A DNA stretch of 47,413 bases from Pseudomonadota bacterium (GTDB taxonomy: Bacteria > Pseudomonadota > Alphaproteobacteria > Sphingomonadales > Sphingomonadaceae): contig JAEWIL010000134.1 of assembly GCA_023387085.1 (NCBI GenBank), forward strand, positions 1-47,413, read 5' to 3'. The notes beneath the pieces are model-generated. The model saw only the letters and a list, made by a program, of their open reading frames with translations. It was not told the DNA's origin and searched no databases. A program made the position numbers and the translations under genes. Shown here piece by piece: positions 1 through 9,858 of the stretch (its first letter is position 1; every line of letters begins with the position of its first letter).

Positions 1-186
1 GTGCCGATGTGGATCGCGCTGCGCACCACACGCTGGTCGCTGAAGCGCCGGCTCGACAGCAGCGAGCGCCAGCTTGCCGACATGCGCGCACTGGCGAACC
101 GCCCGGTCGAGCCGGCCCCCGCGACAGTGCCGGTAAACGACGTCCCGCCCCCTCCGACCGACCTCTTCACGACGGACAAGCCATGA
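1..186 (+). CDS. LapA-like membrane protein, C-terminal part
   Basis: The frame is open from the first base, so this is the 3' end of a gene that begins outside the window; the GTG at base 1 need not be its start. The 61 visible residues run from a hydrophobic remnant (VPMWIALRTTRW) into a basic, helical stretch and then a proline-rich tail. This looks like the cytoplasmic tail of LapA/DUF1049 inner-membrane proteins, which often sit just upstream of pyrF in sphingomonads. The stop overlaps the pyrF start (ATGA), so the two are translationally coupled. The family call rests on weak sequence evidence plus context. Confidence 0.5.
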   Translation: MPMWIALRTTRWSLKRRLDSSERQLADMRALANRPVEPAPATVPVNDVPPPPTDLFTTDKP

Positions 187-857
187 CCTCCCCCATCTAT
201 CTTGCCATCGACACCCCGCACCTCGACGCCGCGCTGCCGCTGGCGCAGAAGGTGCGGCACCATGTCGGAGGGCTGAAGCTGGGCCTCGAATTCTTCTGCG
301 CCAACGGTCATCACGGCGTTCATGAAATCGCGAAATTCGGCCTGCCGATCTTCCTCGATCTCAAGCTGCACGATATTCCGAACACGGTTGCCAAGGCGAT
401 CCAGGCGCTGCGCCCGCTCGAACCGGCTATCCTCACCGTTCACGCCGCGGGCGGTCGCGCGATGCTCGAGGAAGCAAAGGCGGCGGCGGGCACCGGTACG
501 AAAGTCGTTGCGGTGACGGTTCTCACCAGCCTCGACGCGCCCGATCTCGATGATATCGGGGTTGGCGGCACGCCGCACGATCAGGTGGTCCGGCTCGCCG
601 CGCTCGCCCGCGCCTCGGGCGTCGATGGCATCGTTTGTTCGGGGCAGGAAGTGAAGGCGGCGCGAAAGGCCTGGCCGGGCGGGTTCTACGTCGTCCCGGG
701 CGTCCGCCCCGCGAACGGCAATGCCGGCGATCAGAAGCGCATCGTCACGCCGGCGCAGGCGATGACCGACGGCGCATCGATCCTCGTCGTCGGCCGCCCG
801 ATCAGCCAGTCGACCGACCCCGACCTCGCCGCGCGCGAGATCGAGGCGACACTCTAA
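183..857 (+). CDS. pyrF: Orotidine 5'-phosphate decarboxylase
   Basis: This cytoplasmic enzyme converts OMP to UMP, the last step of de novo pyrimidine synthesis. The protein is 224 residues, normal for the bacterial PyrF family. It opens with the substrate-binding strand IYLAIDTP and carries the catalytic signature FLDLKLHDIPNTV, with D59, K61 and D64 as the Asp-Lys-Asp set; the phosphate-binding end VPGVRP and the late VVGRPI motif are also present. The ATG at 183 overlaps the preceding stop by 4 nt and gives the expected N-terminus. An upstream in-frame extension to position 9 exists but encodes arginine-rich shadow sequence. Confidence 0.97.
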   Translation: MTSPIYLAIDTPHLDAALPLAQKVRHHVGGLKLGLEFFCANGHHGVHEIAKFGLPIFLDLKLHDIPNTVAKAIQALRPLEPAILTVHAAGGRAMLEEAKAAAGTGTKVVAVTVLTSLDAPDLDDIGVGGTPHDQVVRLAALARASGVDGIVCSGQEVKAARKAWPGGFYVVPGVRPANGNAGDQKRIVTPAQAMTDGASILVVGRPISQSTDPDLAAREIEATL

Positions 858-862
858 GCTTG

Positions 863-1279
863 TCAATTGATGACAAGGGCCGGTGACTGGATGTTATAGC
901 CCACGAGTACCGGACCTATCGGCGACGATTTGAAGGTGAAGGTTTCGACGGCACGGCCTTTTTCGTAAGTCGTTTGCATGTTGAGGACCGTGAGGGTCCG
1001 TCCGTTTACAGCGTTGACCTGTCATCCCTGCTGCACGGTCTTGCCCGCCTTGCCGAGCTTGCGCTGCACGGCGCCAAGAAAATCTTCAAACTCCGTGACA
1101 TCTGTCGAATGCTGCATTTCGTCACTGGAAGCGAAATAGATGTCGTCGAATTTTCCGGCGTTCGCATCCGCGTGAAATGCATCGACGGCTTTTCCGGATG
1201 CGGCGACGTCGGCGGCCATATTCGCAGGGTTGCAGGCGGCCAGTCCAAGAAACAGGACCATCAATAATATCCGGCGCAT
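863..1279 (-). pseudogene. DUF4019-like lipoprotein interrupted by in-frame TGA
   Basis: Translation from the ATG at 1279, preceded by GGGAGA, gives a lipoprotein signal (MRRILLMVLFLGLAAC, lipid Cys at residue 16) and a small alpha/beta domain up to KTVQQG at residue 85. Codon 86 is TGA (1024-1022). The same frame then continues with QVNAVNGRTLTVLNMQ, GRAVETFTFKSSPIGP and VLVGYNIQSPALVIN to a TGA at 865-863. Proteins of this type normally read GW-x-VN at this point, so the TGA most simply replaces a Trp TGG. The function of the family is unknown; it would be exported and anchored in the outer membrane. It is either a recent nonsense mutant or a sequence error. Confidence 0.75.
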
Positions 1280-1375
1280 CTCGATCTCCCCAGCGGGCTG
1301 TACCAAAGAATCGGTTGGCGCCAACCCTCGTCATATGCGGTTGCCTTGGTGAGATTTGCGGCCCAAAGACCCGCC

Positions 1376-2001
1376 ATGCCTCCACTCGTCAAAATTTGCG
1401 GCCTGTCGACCTCCGAGACGCTCGATGCCGCCATCCGCCTTGGCGCGACGCATATCGGCCTTGTCCATTATGAGCCGAGTCCGCGTCACGTCGACCTCAA
1501 CACCGCGGCAGACCTGCGCCAGCGCGCCGAGGGCAAGGTGAAGGTCGCCCTGCTGCTGGTGAACGCCTCGCAGCAGGTGACCGGCGAAGCGCTCAGCAAG
1601 GTGCGTCCGGACATCGTCCAGTTCCACGGCAACGAAACACCCGAATGGCTGGCGCGGGTGAAGCAGCTTGTACCCGCCGAGGTCTGGAAAGCCGTGGGGC
1701 TCAAGGACGCCGGCACGCTCGAACGCATCCGGCAATATAACGGCGCGGCCGATCGCATATTGTTCGACGCGCCGGCAGCGGCGATGCCCGGCGGCACGGG
1801 CACGCGCTTCGACTGGTCGTTGCTCAGGAATCATCGCCATACAATGGATTGGGGCGTCGCGGGCGGCCTGACCCCGGTCAATGTCGCGCAGGCGATCGCC
1901 GAAACCGGCGCGCCACTCGTCGACGTCTCGTCGGGCGTCGAAAGTGCGCCGGGTTTGAAGGATGTGGACAAGATCGCCGCTTTCCTTAAAGCGACCGGTC
2001 G

Positions 2002-2005
<4 letters not shown>
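1376..2005 (+). CDS. trpF: Phosphoribosylanthranilate isomerase
   Basis: TrpF catalyses the Amadori rearrangement of phosphoribosylanthranilate to CdRP in tryptophan synthesis. The 209-residue protein begins MPPLVKICGLS, with C8 as the expected general base, continues with the (beta/alpha)8 strands DIVQFHGNE and RILFDAP, and ends with the phosphate-binding AGGLTPVNV and VDVSSGVE loops. The ATG at 1376 is chosen because the family begins directly at VKICG; a possible GTG start at 1346 adds ten unrelated residues. It heads a chain trpF-trpB-trpA-accD in which each gene overlaps the next by 4 nt, which implies one transcript with coupled translation. Confidence 0.96.
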
Positions 2006-3209
<1,204 letters not shown>

Positions 3210-3213
<4 letters not shown>

Positions 3214-3997
3214 GGCGCTTTGCTGCTGCATTCGGCGCAAACCGCCCCGCACTCGTCGCGTTCATCACCGGTGGCGACGGCGACACCGCCGCGAACCTCG
3301 ACGCGCTCGTTTCTGGCGGCGCCGATGTGATCGAGCTCGGCATGCCCTTCACCGATCCGATGGCCGATGGACCCGCGATCCAGGCGGCAAACCTGCGTAG
3401 CCTCGCGAAAGGCACGACGACCGCCGACCTGTTTGCGATCGCTACGGCCTTCCGGCAGCGCCATCCCGACACGCCGTTGGTTCTGATGGGCTATGCCAAC
3501 CCGATGACGATCCGTGGGCCCGAATGGTTCGCGGCCGAATGTGCGAAAGCTGGCGTCGACGGAGTCATCTGCGTCGATATCCCGTCCGAGGAAGACGCCG
3601 AACTCGGCCCCGCGCTTCGTGCCGCGGGCGTCGACCTGATCCGCCTCGCAACGCCGACCACCGACGCAGGACGTTTGCCGAACGTGCTGAACGGCGCTGG
3701 CGGTTTCCTCTATTACGTTTCGGTCGCCGGGATCACCGGCATGCAGCAGGCCGCGCAGGCGAGCATCGAAGAGGCCGTGGCGCGGCTCAAGGCCGCGACC
3801 GACCTCCCCGTCGCCGTCGGCTTCGGCGTCCGCAGCCCCGAACAAGCCGCCGCGATCGCCAAGGTCGCCGACGGCGTCGTCGTCGGATCGGCCTTTATCG
3901 ACATCATTGCCGAGCATGGCGACGCCGCGGCGCCGCATGTCGAAGCCTTCACCCGTTCGCTCGCCGGTGCTATCCACGGCGCAAAGGAGATCGCAGC

Positions 3998-4001
<4 letters not shown>
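3210..4001 (+). CDS. trpA: Tryptophan synthase alpha chain
   Basis: TrpA cleaves indole-3-glycerol phosphate to indole, which is channelled to TrpB. The 263-residue protein shows the catalytic pair E42 (VIELGMPFTDP) and D53 (MADGPAIQ), equivalent to Glu49 and Asp60 of the enterobacterial enzyme, and the phosphate-binding loops FYYVSVAGITG-like (LYYVSVAGITG) and GFGVRSPEQ. The ATG at 3210 within the ATGA overlap with trpB is preferred over the upstream in-frame start at 3150, which would lie inside trpB. Its own stop overlaps accD. Confidence 0.97.
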
Positions 4002-4792
<791 letters not shown>

Positions 4793-4860
4793 TTGCCCGC
4801 CACGCTCGGTCGCCTGATCGGTTATCTGGCGCCCGAAAAGGCGGCCTGACTTCCAACGCG

Positions 4861-4958
4861 CGTCATTGCGAGGAGCCGAAGGCGACGCGGCAATCTCCAG
4901 CTATGGGTCTCGCCTGAGGACGATGGCTGGAGATTGCTTCGCGTCACTCGCAATGACG
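4861..4958. repeat. REP-like intergenic inverted repeat
   Basis: Two arms of about 40-46 bases face each other across a short loop: CGTCATTGCGAGGAGCCGAA... through GGCAATCTCCAGC on the left (4861-4906), and its imperfect complement GGCTGGAGATTGCTTCGCG ... CTCGCAATGACG on the right (about 4924-4958). The left arm has extra bases around GAAGGCGACGCGG. The outer CGTCATTGCGAG and its complement are a motif I recognise as a dispersed palindromic element in many bacterial genomes. It sits between accD and folC and could form a cruciform or an RNA hairpin. Confidence 0.8.
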
Positions 4959-4985
4959 AAAAACTGATTGAGGCCAAGGCCCGCC

Positions 4986-6323
4986 ATGCCCGACCACGCC
5001 CGCTCATCCGACCCCGCCGTGCAGGCGCAGCTCGATCGCCTCGCCGCGCTTTCGCCGGGGCGCGATATATTGGGGCTTGAGCGGATCTCCGAGATATGCC
5101 GGCGTCTCGACGATCCGCAGGACAAGCTGCCGCCGGTGTTCCACGTCGCGGGCACCAACGGCAAGGGATCGACCTGCGCATTCCTGCGCGCCGCGATCGA
5201 GGCGGCCGGCCTGACGACGCATGTCTATTCGAGCCCGCACCTTGTCCGTTTCAATGAACGCATCCGGCTTGCGGGCACGCTGATCGAAGACGCGCACCTC
5301 GCAGCGTTACTCGGCGAGGTACTCGACGTCGCCGAAGGACTTCAGGCGAGCTTCTTCGAGGTCACCACGGCGGCCGCCTTCCTCGCTTTCGCACGAACGC
5401 CCGCCGATGCCTGCATCGTCGAGGTCGGGCTCGGCGGGCGGCTCGACGCGACCAATGTCATCGCGCACCCGCTGGTTTGCGGTATCGCGTCGCTCGGCAT
5501 CGACCACGAGGCCTTCCTGCTCGCCCCCGAGGATAATGTGCCCACGGCGCCGCCAGACCGGATCGCATTCGAGAAGGCCGGTATCGCGAAGGCGGCGGCT
5601 CCGCTGGTGACACAGGCATATCCCGCCTCGGTCCGCGCCGAAATTGCACGACAGGCCGTCAAGGCCGAAACCCATGTCATCGCACGCGGCGACGATTGGG
5701 ATGCCCATGCGCGGGGCGGTGCGCTCCACTATCGCGACGGCAATGGCGCCTTGACCCTGCCCCTTCCCGCTATGGCGGGTTCGCATCAAGCCGACAATGC
5801 AGCTCTCGCGGTTGCAATGCTCCGTCATCAGGCCGCGCTAGACATCCCTGATCGCGCGTTAGCCGAAGCGATGACGCGCGCCCACTGGCCCGCGCGGATG
5901 CAGCGTCTGGGCGACGGGCCGCTCAAAGCCCTGCTGCCCGAAGGCACGGCGCTGTGGCTCGACGGGGGACACAACCCCGACGCGGGCGCGGCGCTGGCGA
6001 ATGCGCTGCCGGACGAGCCCCCACTGCACATCGTCTGCGGCCTGCTGGCGAACAAGGATGCCATAGGCTTCCTGCGCCCCTTCGCCGACCGGATCGCATC
6101 GTTCCAGGCGGTGCCGGTTCCGGGGCACGAGCATCATGTTCCTGCCGATTTGTGCCATAGGATGCAAAGCGAATTCGGGATCGCCGATGCGCGACCTTGC
6201 GAGGATGTGCGCGCCGCGCTGACCTTCATCCGCGAACACCGCACCCCGGCGGATGTGCTGGTGTGCGGCTCACTCTACCTCGCCGGCATCGTACTGGATC
6301 TCAACGGCGAGTTGCCGGTCTAG
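4986..6323 (+). CDS. folC: Bifunctional folylpolyglutamate synthase / dihydrofolate synthase
   Basis: FolC attaches glutamate to dihydropteroate and then extends the polyglutamate chain of folates. The 445-residue protein is a Mur-ligase-like ATPase: the P-loop is FHVAGTNGKGSTCAF, followed by the folate-binding YSSPHLVRFNERIRL, the VEVGLGGRLDATNVI motif, and the C-terminal ligase domain with LWLDGGHNPDAG. The ATG at 4986 gives the natural N-terminus; a TTG at 4968 is possible. It follows accD in the same direction but is separated from it by the palindrome at 4861-4958. It converges on the permease gene with a 23-base gap. Confidence 0.95.
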   Translation: MPDHARSSDPAVQAQLDRLAALSPGRDILGLERISEICRRLDDPQDKLPPVFHVAGTNGKGSTCAFLRAAIEAAGLTTHVYSSPHLVRFNERIRLAGTLIEDAHLAALLGEVLDVAEGLQASFFEVTTAAAFLAFARTPADACIVEVGLGGRLDATNVIAHPLVCGIASLGIDHEAFLLAPEDNVPTAPPDRIAFEKAGIAKAAAPLVTQAYPASVRAEIARQAVKAETHVIARGDDWDAHARGGALHYRDGNGALTLPLPAMAGSHQADNAALAVAMLRHQAALDIPDRALAEAMTRAHWPARMQRLGDGPLKALLPEGTALWLDGGHNPDAGAALANALPDEPPLHIVCGLLANKDAIGFLRPFADRIASFQAVPVPGHEHHVPADLCHRMQSEFGIADARPCEDVRAALTFIREHRTPADVLVCGSLYLAGIVLDLNGELPV

Positions 6324-6346
6324 GGCAGTCGGAAGAATAGGGACGA

Positions 6347-7768
6347 TCAGGTCGCCGCAGGCGTCGGTTTGTCCTCTTCCGGATGCGCCGCCTCGTGGCC
6401 GTCGTCTTCCGTGCTCGGCTGGCGAACCGTCTGAACGACGAAGCCCTTCGTCCAGAGGATCCAGAGCAGCAGCATGCCGGGGATCGCCGCAGCGACGGTG
6501 AAGAGCCAGAAGCCTATCCATCCCAGTCCTTCGGCGATGTAGCCGCCGGGAGCAGCGAGCCATGTACGGCCCACCGCGGCAAATGACGACAACAATGCGA
6601 ACTGCGTCGCCGTATAGGCGAGGCTCGAAAGGCCGGAAAGATAGGTGACGAAGACTGTCAGGCCGATCCCGCTCGTGAAATTCTCGGTACCGACGGCGAT
6701 CGCCAGCATCGATGGCGAATGGCCGACCGACGCCAGTACGGCGAACAGGACGTTGCTGAACATCATCATCAGCCCCGACACGAGCAGCGCTCGTCCCATG
6801 CCCAGCCATGCGATAAACGGTGCAGCCACTGCCGAGCCGACGATCAACGCAATGAACCCGACGCCCTTGTTGATTGCCACGAACTCGGTGTCGGTAAAAC
6901 CAAGCTCGACGATCATCGGGTTCAGCATACCCTGCCCCATCGCATCGCCGACCTTGTAGACCAAAACGAACAGCAGGATCAGCACCGCGCCGTGGCGCGA
7001 GAAGAATTCGCGAAACGGATTGATGACGGTATCCCGCAGCCAGTCTGCGAAACCCTGTTCGGCGGCGCGAGCACGGGACGGGTCGAAGCGACCGGGCCCT
7101 GCGTAAAGGGCGCCAAGCAGCGCCGGGAGGATCGCAAGCCCGGTAAACCCATAGGCGGCCGCCCAGCCGAGATCGAATCCCTCGGGCGAGGCAAGGGCTA
7201 TCGTTCCCACGCCGGCGATCAAATTGCCGGTGCGATAGCCGAACTGGTTCATCGCCGTGCCGTGGGGGAGTTCCGCGTCGGACAGAATCTCGATGCGATA
7301 GGCGTCGATCACGATGTCCTGCGTCGCCGATAGAAAAGCGACCACGATGGCCCAAAAGGCGAAGGGGGCAAGATGATCGTTTGTCGGATTACTGGTCCCG
7401 AGCTGCCAGATCGCAATGACGAGCAACGCCTGTATGAAGAAGAGCCACCCGCGGCGTTGACCGAAGGCCCGCGTCAGGAAGGGCAACGGCAGGCGATCGA
7501 CCAACGGAGCCCACAGGAATTTCAGCGTGTAAGGCGTCGTCAGGCCGATCGCGAAGCCGATCGTCGATTTCTCGATCCCAACCTTCGACAGCCAGAAGGT
7601 CATCGTGCCCAGCAGCAATGTCAGCGGAAAGCCGCTCGAAATGCCGAGCAGGAAAGCCACGATCGGCATCGGCTTGCGATAGGGTGCAAAGCTCGGGATG
7701 ACGAATGCCAGGCCAACGACAAGGCCCAGCACAGCGATCAAAACCAGTGAATCGAGCCCTAACTGCAT
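6347..7768 (-). CDS. AmpG-like muropeptide MFS permease
   Basis: The 473-residue protein is a polytopic major-facilitator permease with about 12 to 14 hydrophobic segments. Motifs typical of AmpG are present: GISSGFPLTLLLGTMTFWL near residue 43, ...STIGFAIGLTTPYTLKFLWAP, RRGWLF, and ATQDIVIDAYRIE. AmpG imports GlcNAc-anhydromuropeptides released during cell-wall turnover and feeds recycling and, in some bacteria, beta-lactamase induction; no such lactamase gene is nearby. The ATG at 7768 is preceded by AGGGGAGG at good spacing. It lies downstream of the response regulator with a 114-base gap. The exact substrate is inferred from family resemblance. Confidence 0.82.
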   Translation of the reverse strand: MQLGLDSLVLIAVLGLVVGLAFVIPSFAPYRKPMPIVAFLLGISSGFPLTLLLGTMTFWLSKVGIEKSTIGFAIGLTTPYTLKFLWAPLVDRLPLPFLTRAFGQRRGWLFFIQALLVIAIWQLGTSNPTNDHLAPFAFWAIVVAFLSATQDIVIDAYRIEILSDAELPHGTAMNQFGYRTGNLIAGVGTIALASPEGFDLGWAAAYGFTGLAILPALLGALYAGPGRFDPSRARAAEQGFADWLRDTVINPFREFFSRHGAVLILLFVLVYKVGDAMGQGMLNPMIVELGFTDTEFVAINKGVGFIALIVGSAVAAPFIAWLGMGRALLVSGLMMMFSNVLFAVLASVGHSPSMLAIAVGTENFTSGIGLTVFVTYLSGLSSLAYTATQFALLSSFAAVGRTWLAAPGGYIAEGLGWIGFWLFTVAAAIPGMLLLWILWTKGFVVQTVRQPSTEDDGHEAAHPEEDKPTPAAT

Positions 7769-7882
7769 GCCGCCTCCCCTTTCCGCTCACGCGGCAGTGA
7801 TGTCGGAACGGCCTAAAGCGTTGGCGACAAATTGGAAGCAGCTAATTGGCAACTGATCGGGTCGGACATCCGCCCGGTCGAC

Positions 7883-8320
7883 CTACGCCGCTTCGGGCCG
7901 CCAGAACGTACGAAGGCCGTTGACCTTGCGCGGTGCCTGATTCTTGCAGGTCATCATCTCGATCGCCTTGAGCGCCGAAACGAGCTGCGAGGCGCTGTGC
8001 GGCTTGCCGAGACAGGCGAGCGCGATGTCTTCGGCATCGGCGGGGCACTGACCGGTAACGAGCAGAACCGCGATTCCCCGGTCGCGGGCGATACGGGCGA
8101 CCTCGCGCCCGGTCATGTCACCGGCAAGACCCAGATCGAGCACAACGGCATCGATCTCGGCCGCGGCCATGACGGCGACTGCCGCCTCGCCCGAATCCAC
8201 CGTCGCCACCACATCGTAACCGCTGTGCTTCAGCGTATGCTCGTTATCGAACGCCGTCAGCGGATCATCCTCGATGATCAGCAGGCGCTTGATGCACGAC
8301 GGACGGGACGCGAAGAGCAT
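7883..8320 (-). CDS. Single-domain response regulator
   Basis: A stand-alone CheY-like receiver of 145 residues with no recognisable output domain. The acidic pocket is EDD (17-19), the phosphoacceptor is D62 in AVVLDLGLAG, T89 sits in LLVTGQ, and the conserved lysine is K106 in CLGKPHS. A C-terminal tail of about 30 residues follows the receiver. The ATG at 8320 is chosen because it is preceded by AAGGGAG at ideal spacing; an in-frame ATG at 8344 lacks this. No histidine kinase is encoded nearby, so the partner is elsewhere. It is divergent from the pseudouridine synthase gene. Confidence 0.9.
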   Translation of the reverse strand: MLFASRPSCIKRLLIIEDDPLTAFDNEHTLKHSGYDVVATVDSGEAAVAVMAAAEIDAVVLDLGLAGDMTGREVARIARDRGIAVLLVTGQCPADAEDIALACLGKPHSASQLVSALKAIEMMTCKNQAPRKVNGLRTFWRPEAA

Positions 8321-8473
8321 ATTTACTCCCTTTAGGGTCGCCATGACTTGCTATCGCCCTTCCTGCAATATCGCTTCGGCTTCCCATCGACGAAGCGACA
8401 CTTTTCAGGCTATGAGCGTGATCACAAAGTCACACTATGTGCCCAAGAACGACAAAAGGCCTCATCCGTTCCC

Positions 8474-9316
8474 ATGACGACCCGTCGCCCACCGCGCAGC
8501 GCCTCCCGTCCGGTGCCCTCCGATGCTCCACGCGGGCGCCGCGCCGCACGCGGAGCCGCCGCGCCGCGCAAGCCGCAGTCCGAAACCGAGCGCGAAGACG
8601 GCCCGCAGCGCATCGCCAAACTGCTGGCGCGTGCCGGCGTCGGCTCGCGCCGCGATGTCGAACGGATGATCGAGGAGGGTCGCATTGCGCTGAATGGCGC
8701 GGTGATCGTTCAGCCGGCGCCGCTGCTTGCGTCGCTTGACGGACTGACCGTCGATGGCAATCCGGTTGCAAAGCCCGTCTCGACGCGCCTCTATCGTTTC
8801 TACAAGCCCGTCGGCTGTCTGACCGCGGCGCGCGACCCGAAGGGCCGCAAGACGATCTATGACGTCATGCCCAAGGGTTTGCCGCGCCTGATGCCCGTCG
8901 GCCGCCTCGATTATAATACCGAGGGGCTGCTGCTGCTCACCAACGATGGCGCGTTCAAGCGCCAGCTCGAACTGCCCGCGAGCGGTGTTGAACGCACCTA
9001 TCGCGCGCGCGCCTTCGGCGACGTCAGCCAGACCCAGCTCGAGGATCTGGTCGAGGGGATCGAGATCGACGGCATCCGCTATGGCAAGATCGACGCCAAT
9101 CTCGAACGGCGCACCGGCCGCAACCAGTGGATCGAGATGACGCTGACCGAAGGCAAGAACCGCGAAGTGCGCCGCGTCCTCGAGCATCTGGGGCTGCAGG
9201 TCAGCCGCCTGATCCGCACGCGCTATGGCCAGTTCACGGTCGAGGATCTCGACGTCGGCGCCGTCGATGTCGTGCCGCGCGACGAATTGTTCCAGTTCCG
9301 CCGGCGGCTCGGCTGA
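8474..9316 (+). CDS. RsuA/RluB-family pseudouridine synthase
   Basis: The 280-residue protein has a basic, disordered N-terminal tail (1-44), an S4 RNA-binding domain (about 46-92, RIAKLLARAGVGSRRDVERM), and the pseudouridine synthase core with catalytic D146 in GRLDYNTEGLLLLTND. Late motifs EMTLTEGKNREVRRVLEHLG and LIRTRYGQF are standard for the RsuA/RluB/RluE/RluF group. It isomerises a uridine in rRNA; the S4 domain and long tail favour the 23S enzyme RluB, but the exact site cannot be read from sequence. The stop shares one base with the rsmD start (TGATG). A 21-codon ORF ends on its ATG. Confidence 0.9.
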   Translation: MTTRRPPRSASRPVPSDAPRGRRAARGAAAPRKPQSETEREDGPQRIAKLLARAGVGSRRDVERMIEEGRIALNGAVIVQPAPLLASLDGLTVDGNPVAKPVSTRLYRFYKPVGCLTAARDPKGRKTIYDVMPKGLPRLMPVGRLDYNTEGLLLLTNDGAFKRQLELPASGVERTYRARAFGDVSQTQLEDLVEGIEIDGIRYGKIDANLERRTGRNQWIEMTLTEGKNREVRRVLEHLGLQVSRLIRTRYGQFTVEDLDVGAVDVVPRDELFQFRRRLG

Positions 9317-9858
9317 TGCGGGTCATCGCGGGCGAATGGCGCGGCCGCAAGCTGGTCGCGCCAAGGAATGACGCGACGCGTCCGACCGCGGACCGGACGC
9401 GCGAAACGCTGTTCTCGATGCTCGCGAGCCGTCTCGGCAGCTTCGAGGGGCTCTGCGTCGCCGACCTGTTCGCGGGTTCGGGCGCATTGGGCATCGAGGC
9501 GCTGTCGCGCGGCGCGGAGCATTGTCTGTTCGGCGAGCAGGATCGCGACGCGCTCGACGCGCTGCGGAAGAATCTCGCGGCGCTCGGCGCCACGGATCGC
9601 GCGGACGTGCGCGCGGGGTCGGTGCTTGGCCTGGGCCCGGCGCGGCGGACCTTCGACCTGCTGTTGTTCGACGCGCCCTATCAGACGGGCGCCGGCAGCG
9701 TCGCGCTCGACAAGCTCAACCGGCTGGGCTGGATCGGAGTCGACAGCCTGATCTCGATCGAAACCTCGCAGAAGGAAATGATCGAAATCGCGGGTTTCGA
9801 GGTCGACACCGAGCGCAAGGTCGGCAAGGCAAAGCTGACCTTGCTCAGGCCGGCGTAG
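9316..9858 (+). CDS. rsmD: 16S rRNA (guanine966-N2)-methyltransferase
   Basis: RsmD methylates G966 of 16S rRNA using S-adenosylmethionine. The 180-residue protein begins MRVIAGEWRGRKL, followed by the family signature TRPTADRTRETLFSML and the SAM-binding loop DLFAGSGALGIEALSRGA (about 50-67). The target-base motif, usually D/N-PPY, reads FDAPYQ here, a substitution that is tolerated in alphaproteobacterial homologues. The start is coupled to the upstream pseudouridine synthase, so two rRNA modification enzymes share a transcript. Its 3' end overlaps the convergent transporter gene by 14 bases. Confidence 0.93.
   Translation: MRVIAGEWRGRKLVAPRNDATRPTADRTRETLFSMLASRLGSFEGLCVADLFAGSGALGIEALSRGAEHCLFGEQDRDALDALRKNLAALGATDRADVRAGSVLGLGPARRTFDLLLFDAPYQTGAGSVALDKLNRLGWIGVDSLISIETSQKEMIEIAGFEVDTERKVGKAKLTLLRPA

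Noticed and set aside
1022..1024. TGA as a selenocysteine codon in the lipoprotein
   Set aside because: The expected residue is Trp, the protein is not a redox enzyme family, and no SECIS-like hairpin is apparent directly after the codon. A nonsense change or sequence error is simpler.
6347..7768. Inducible beta-lactamase locus
   Set aside because: Only an AmpG-like permease is present; there is no ampR, ampC or ampD next to it.
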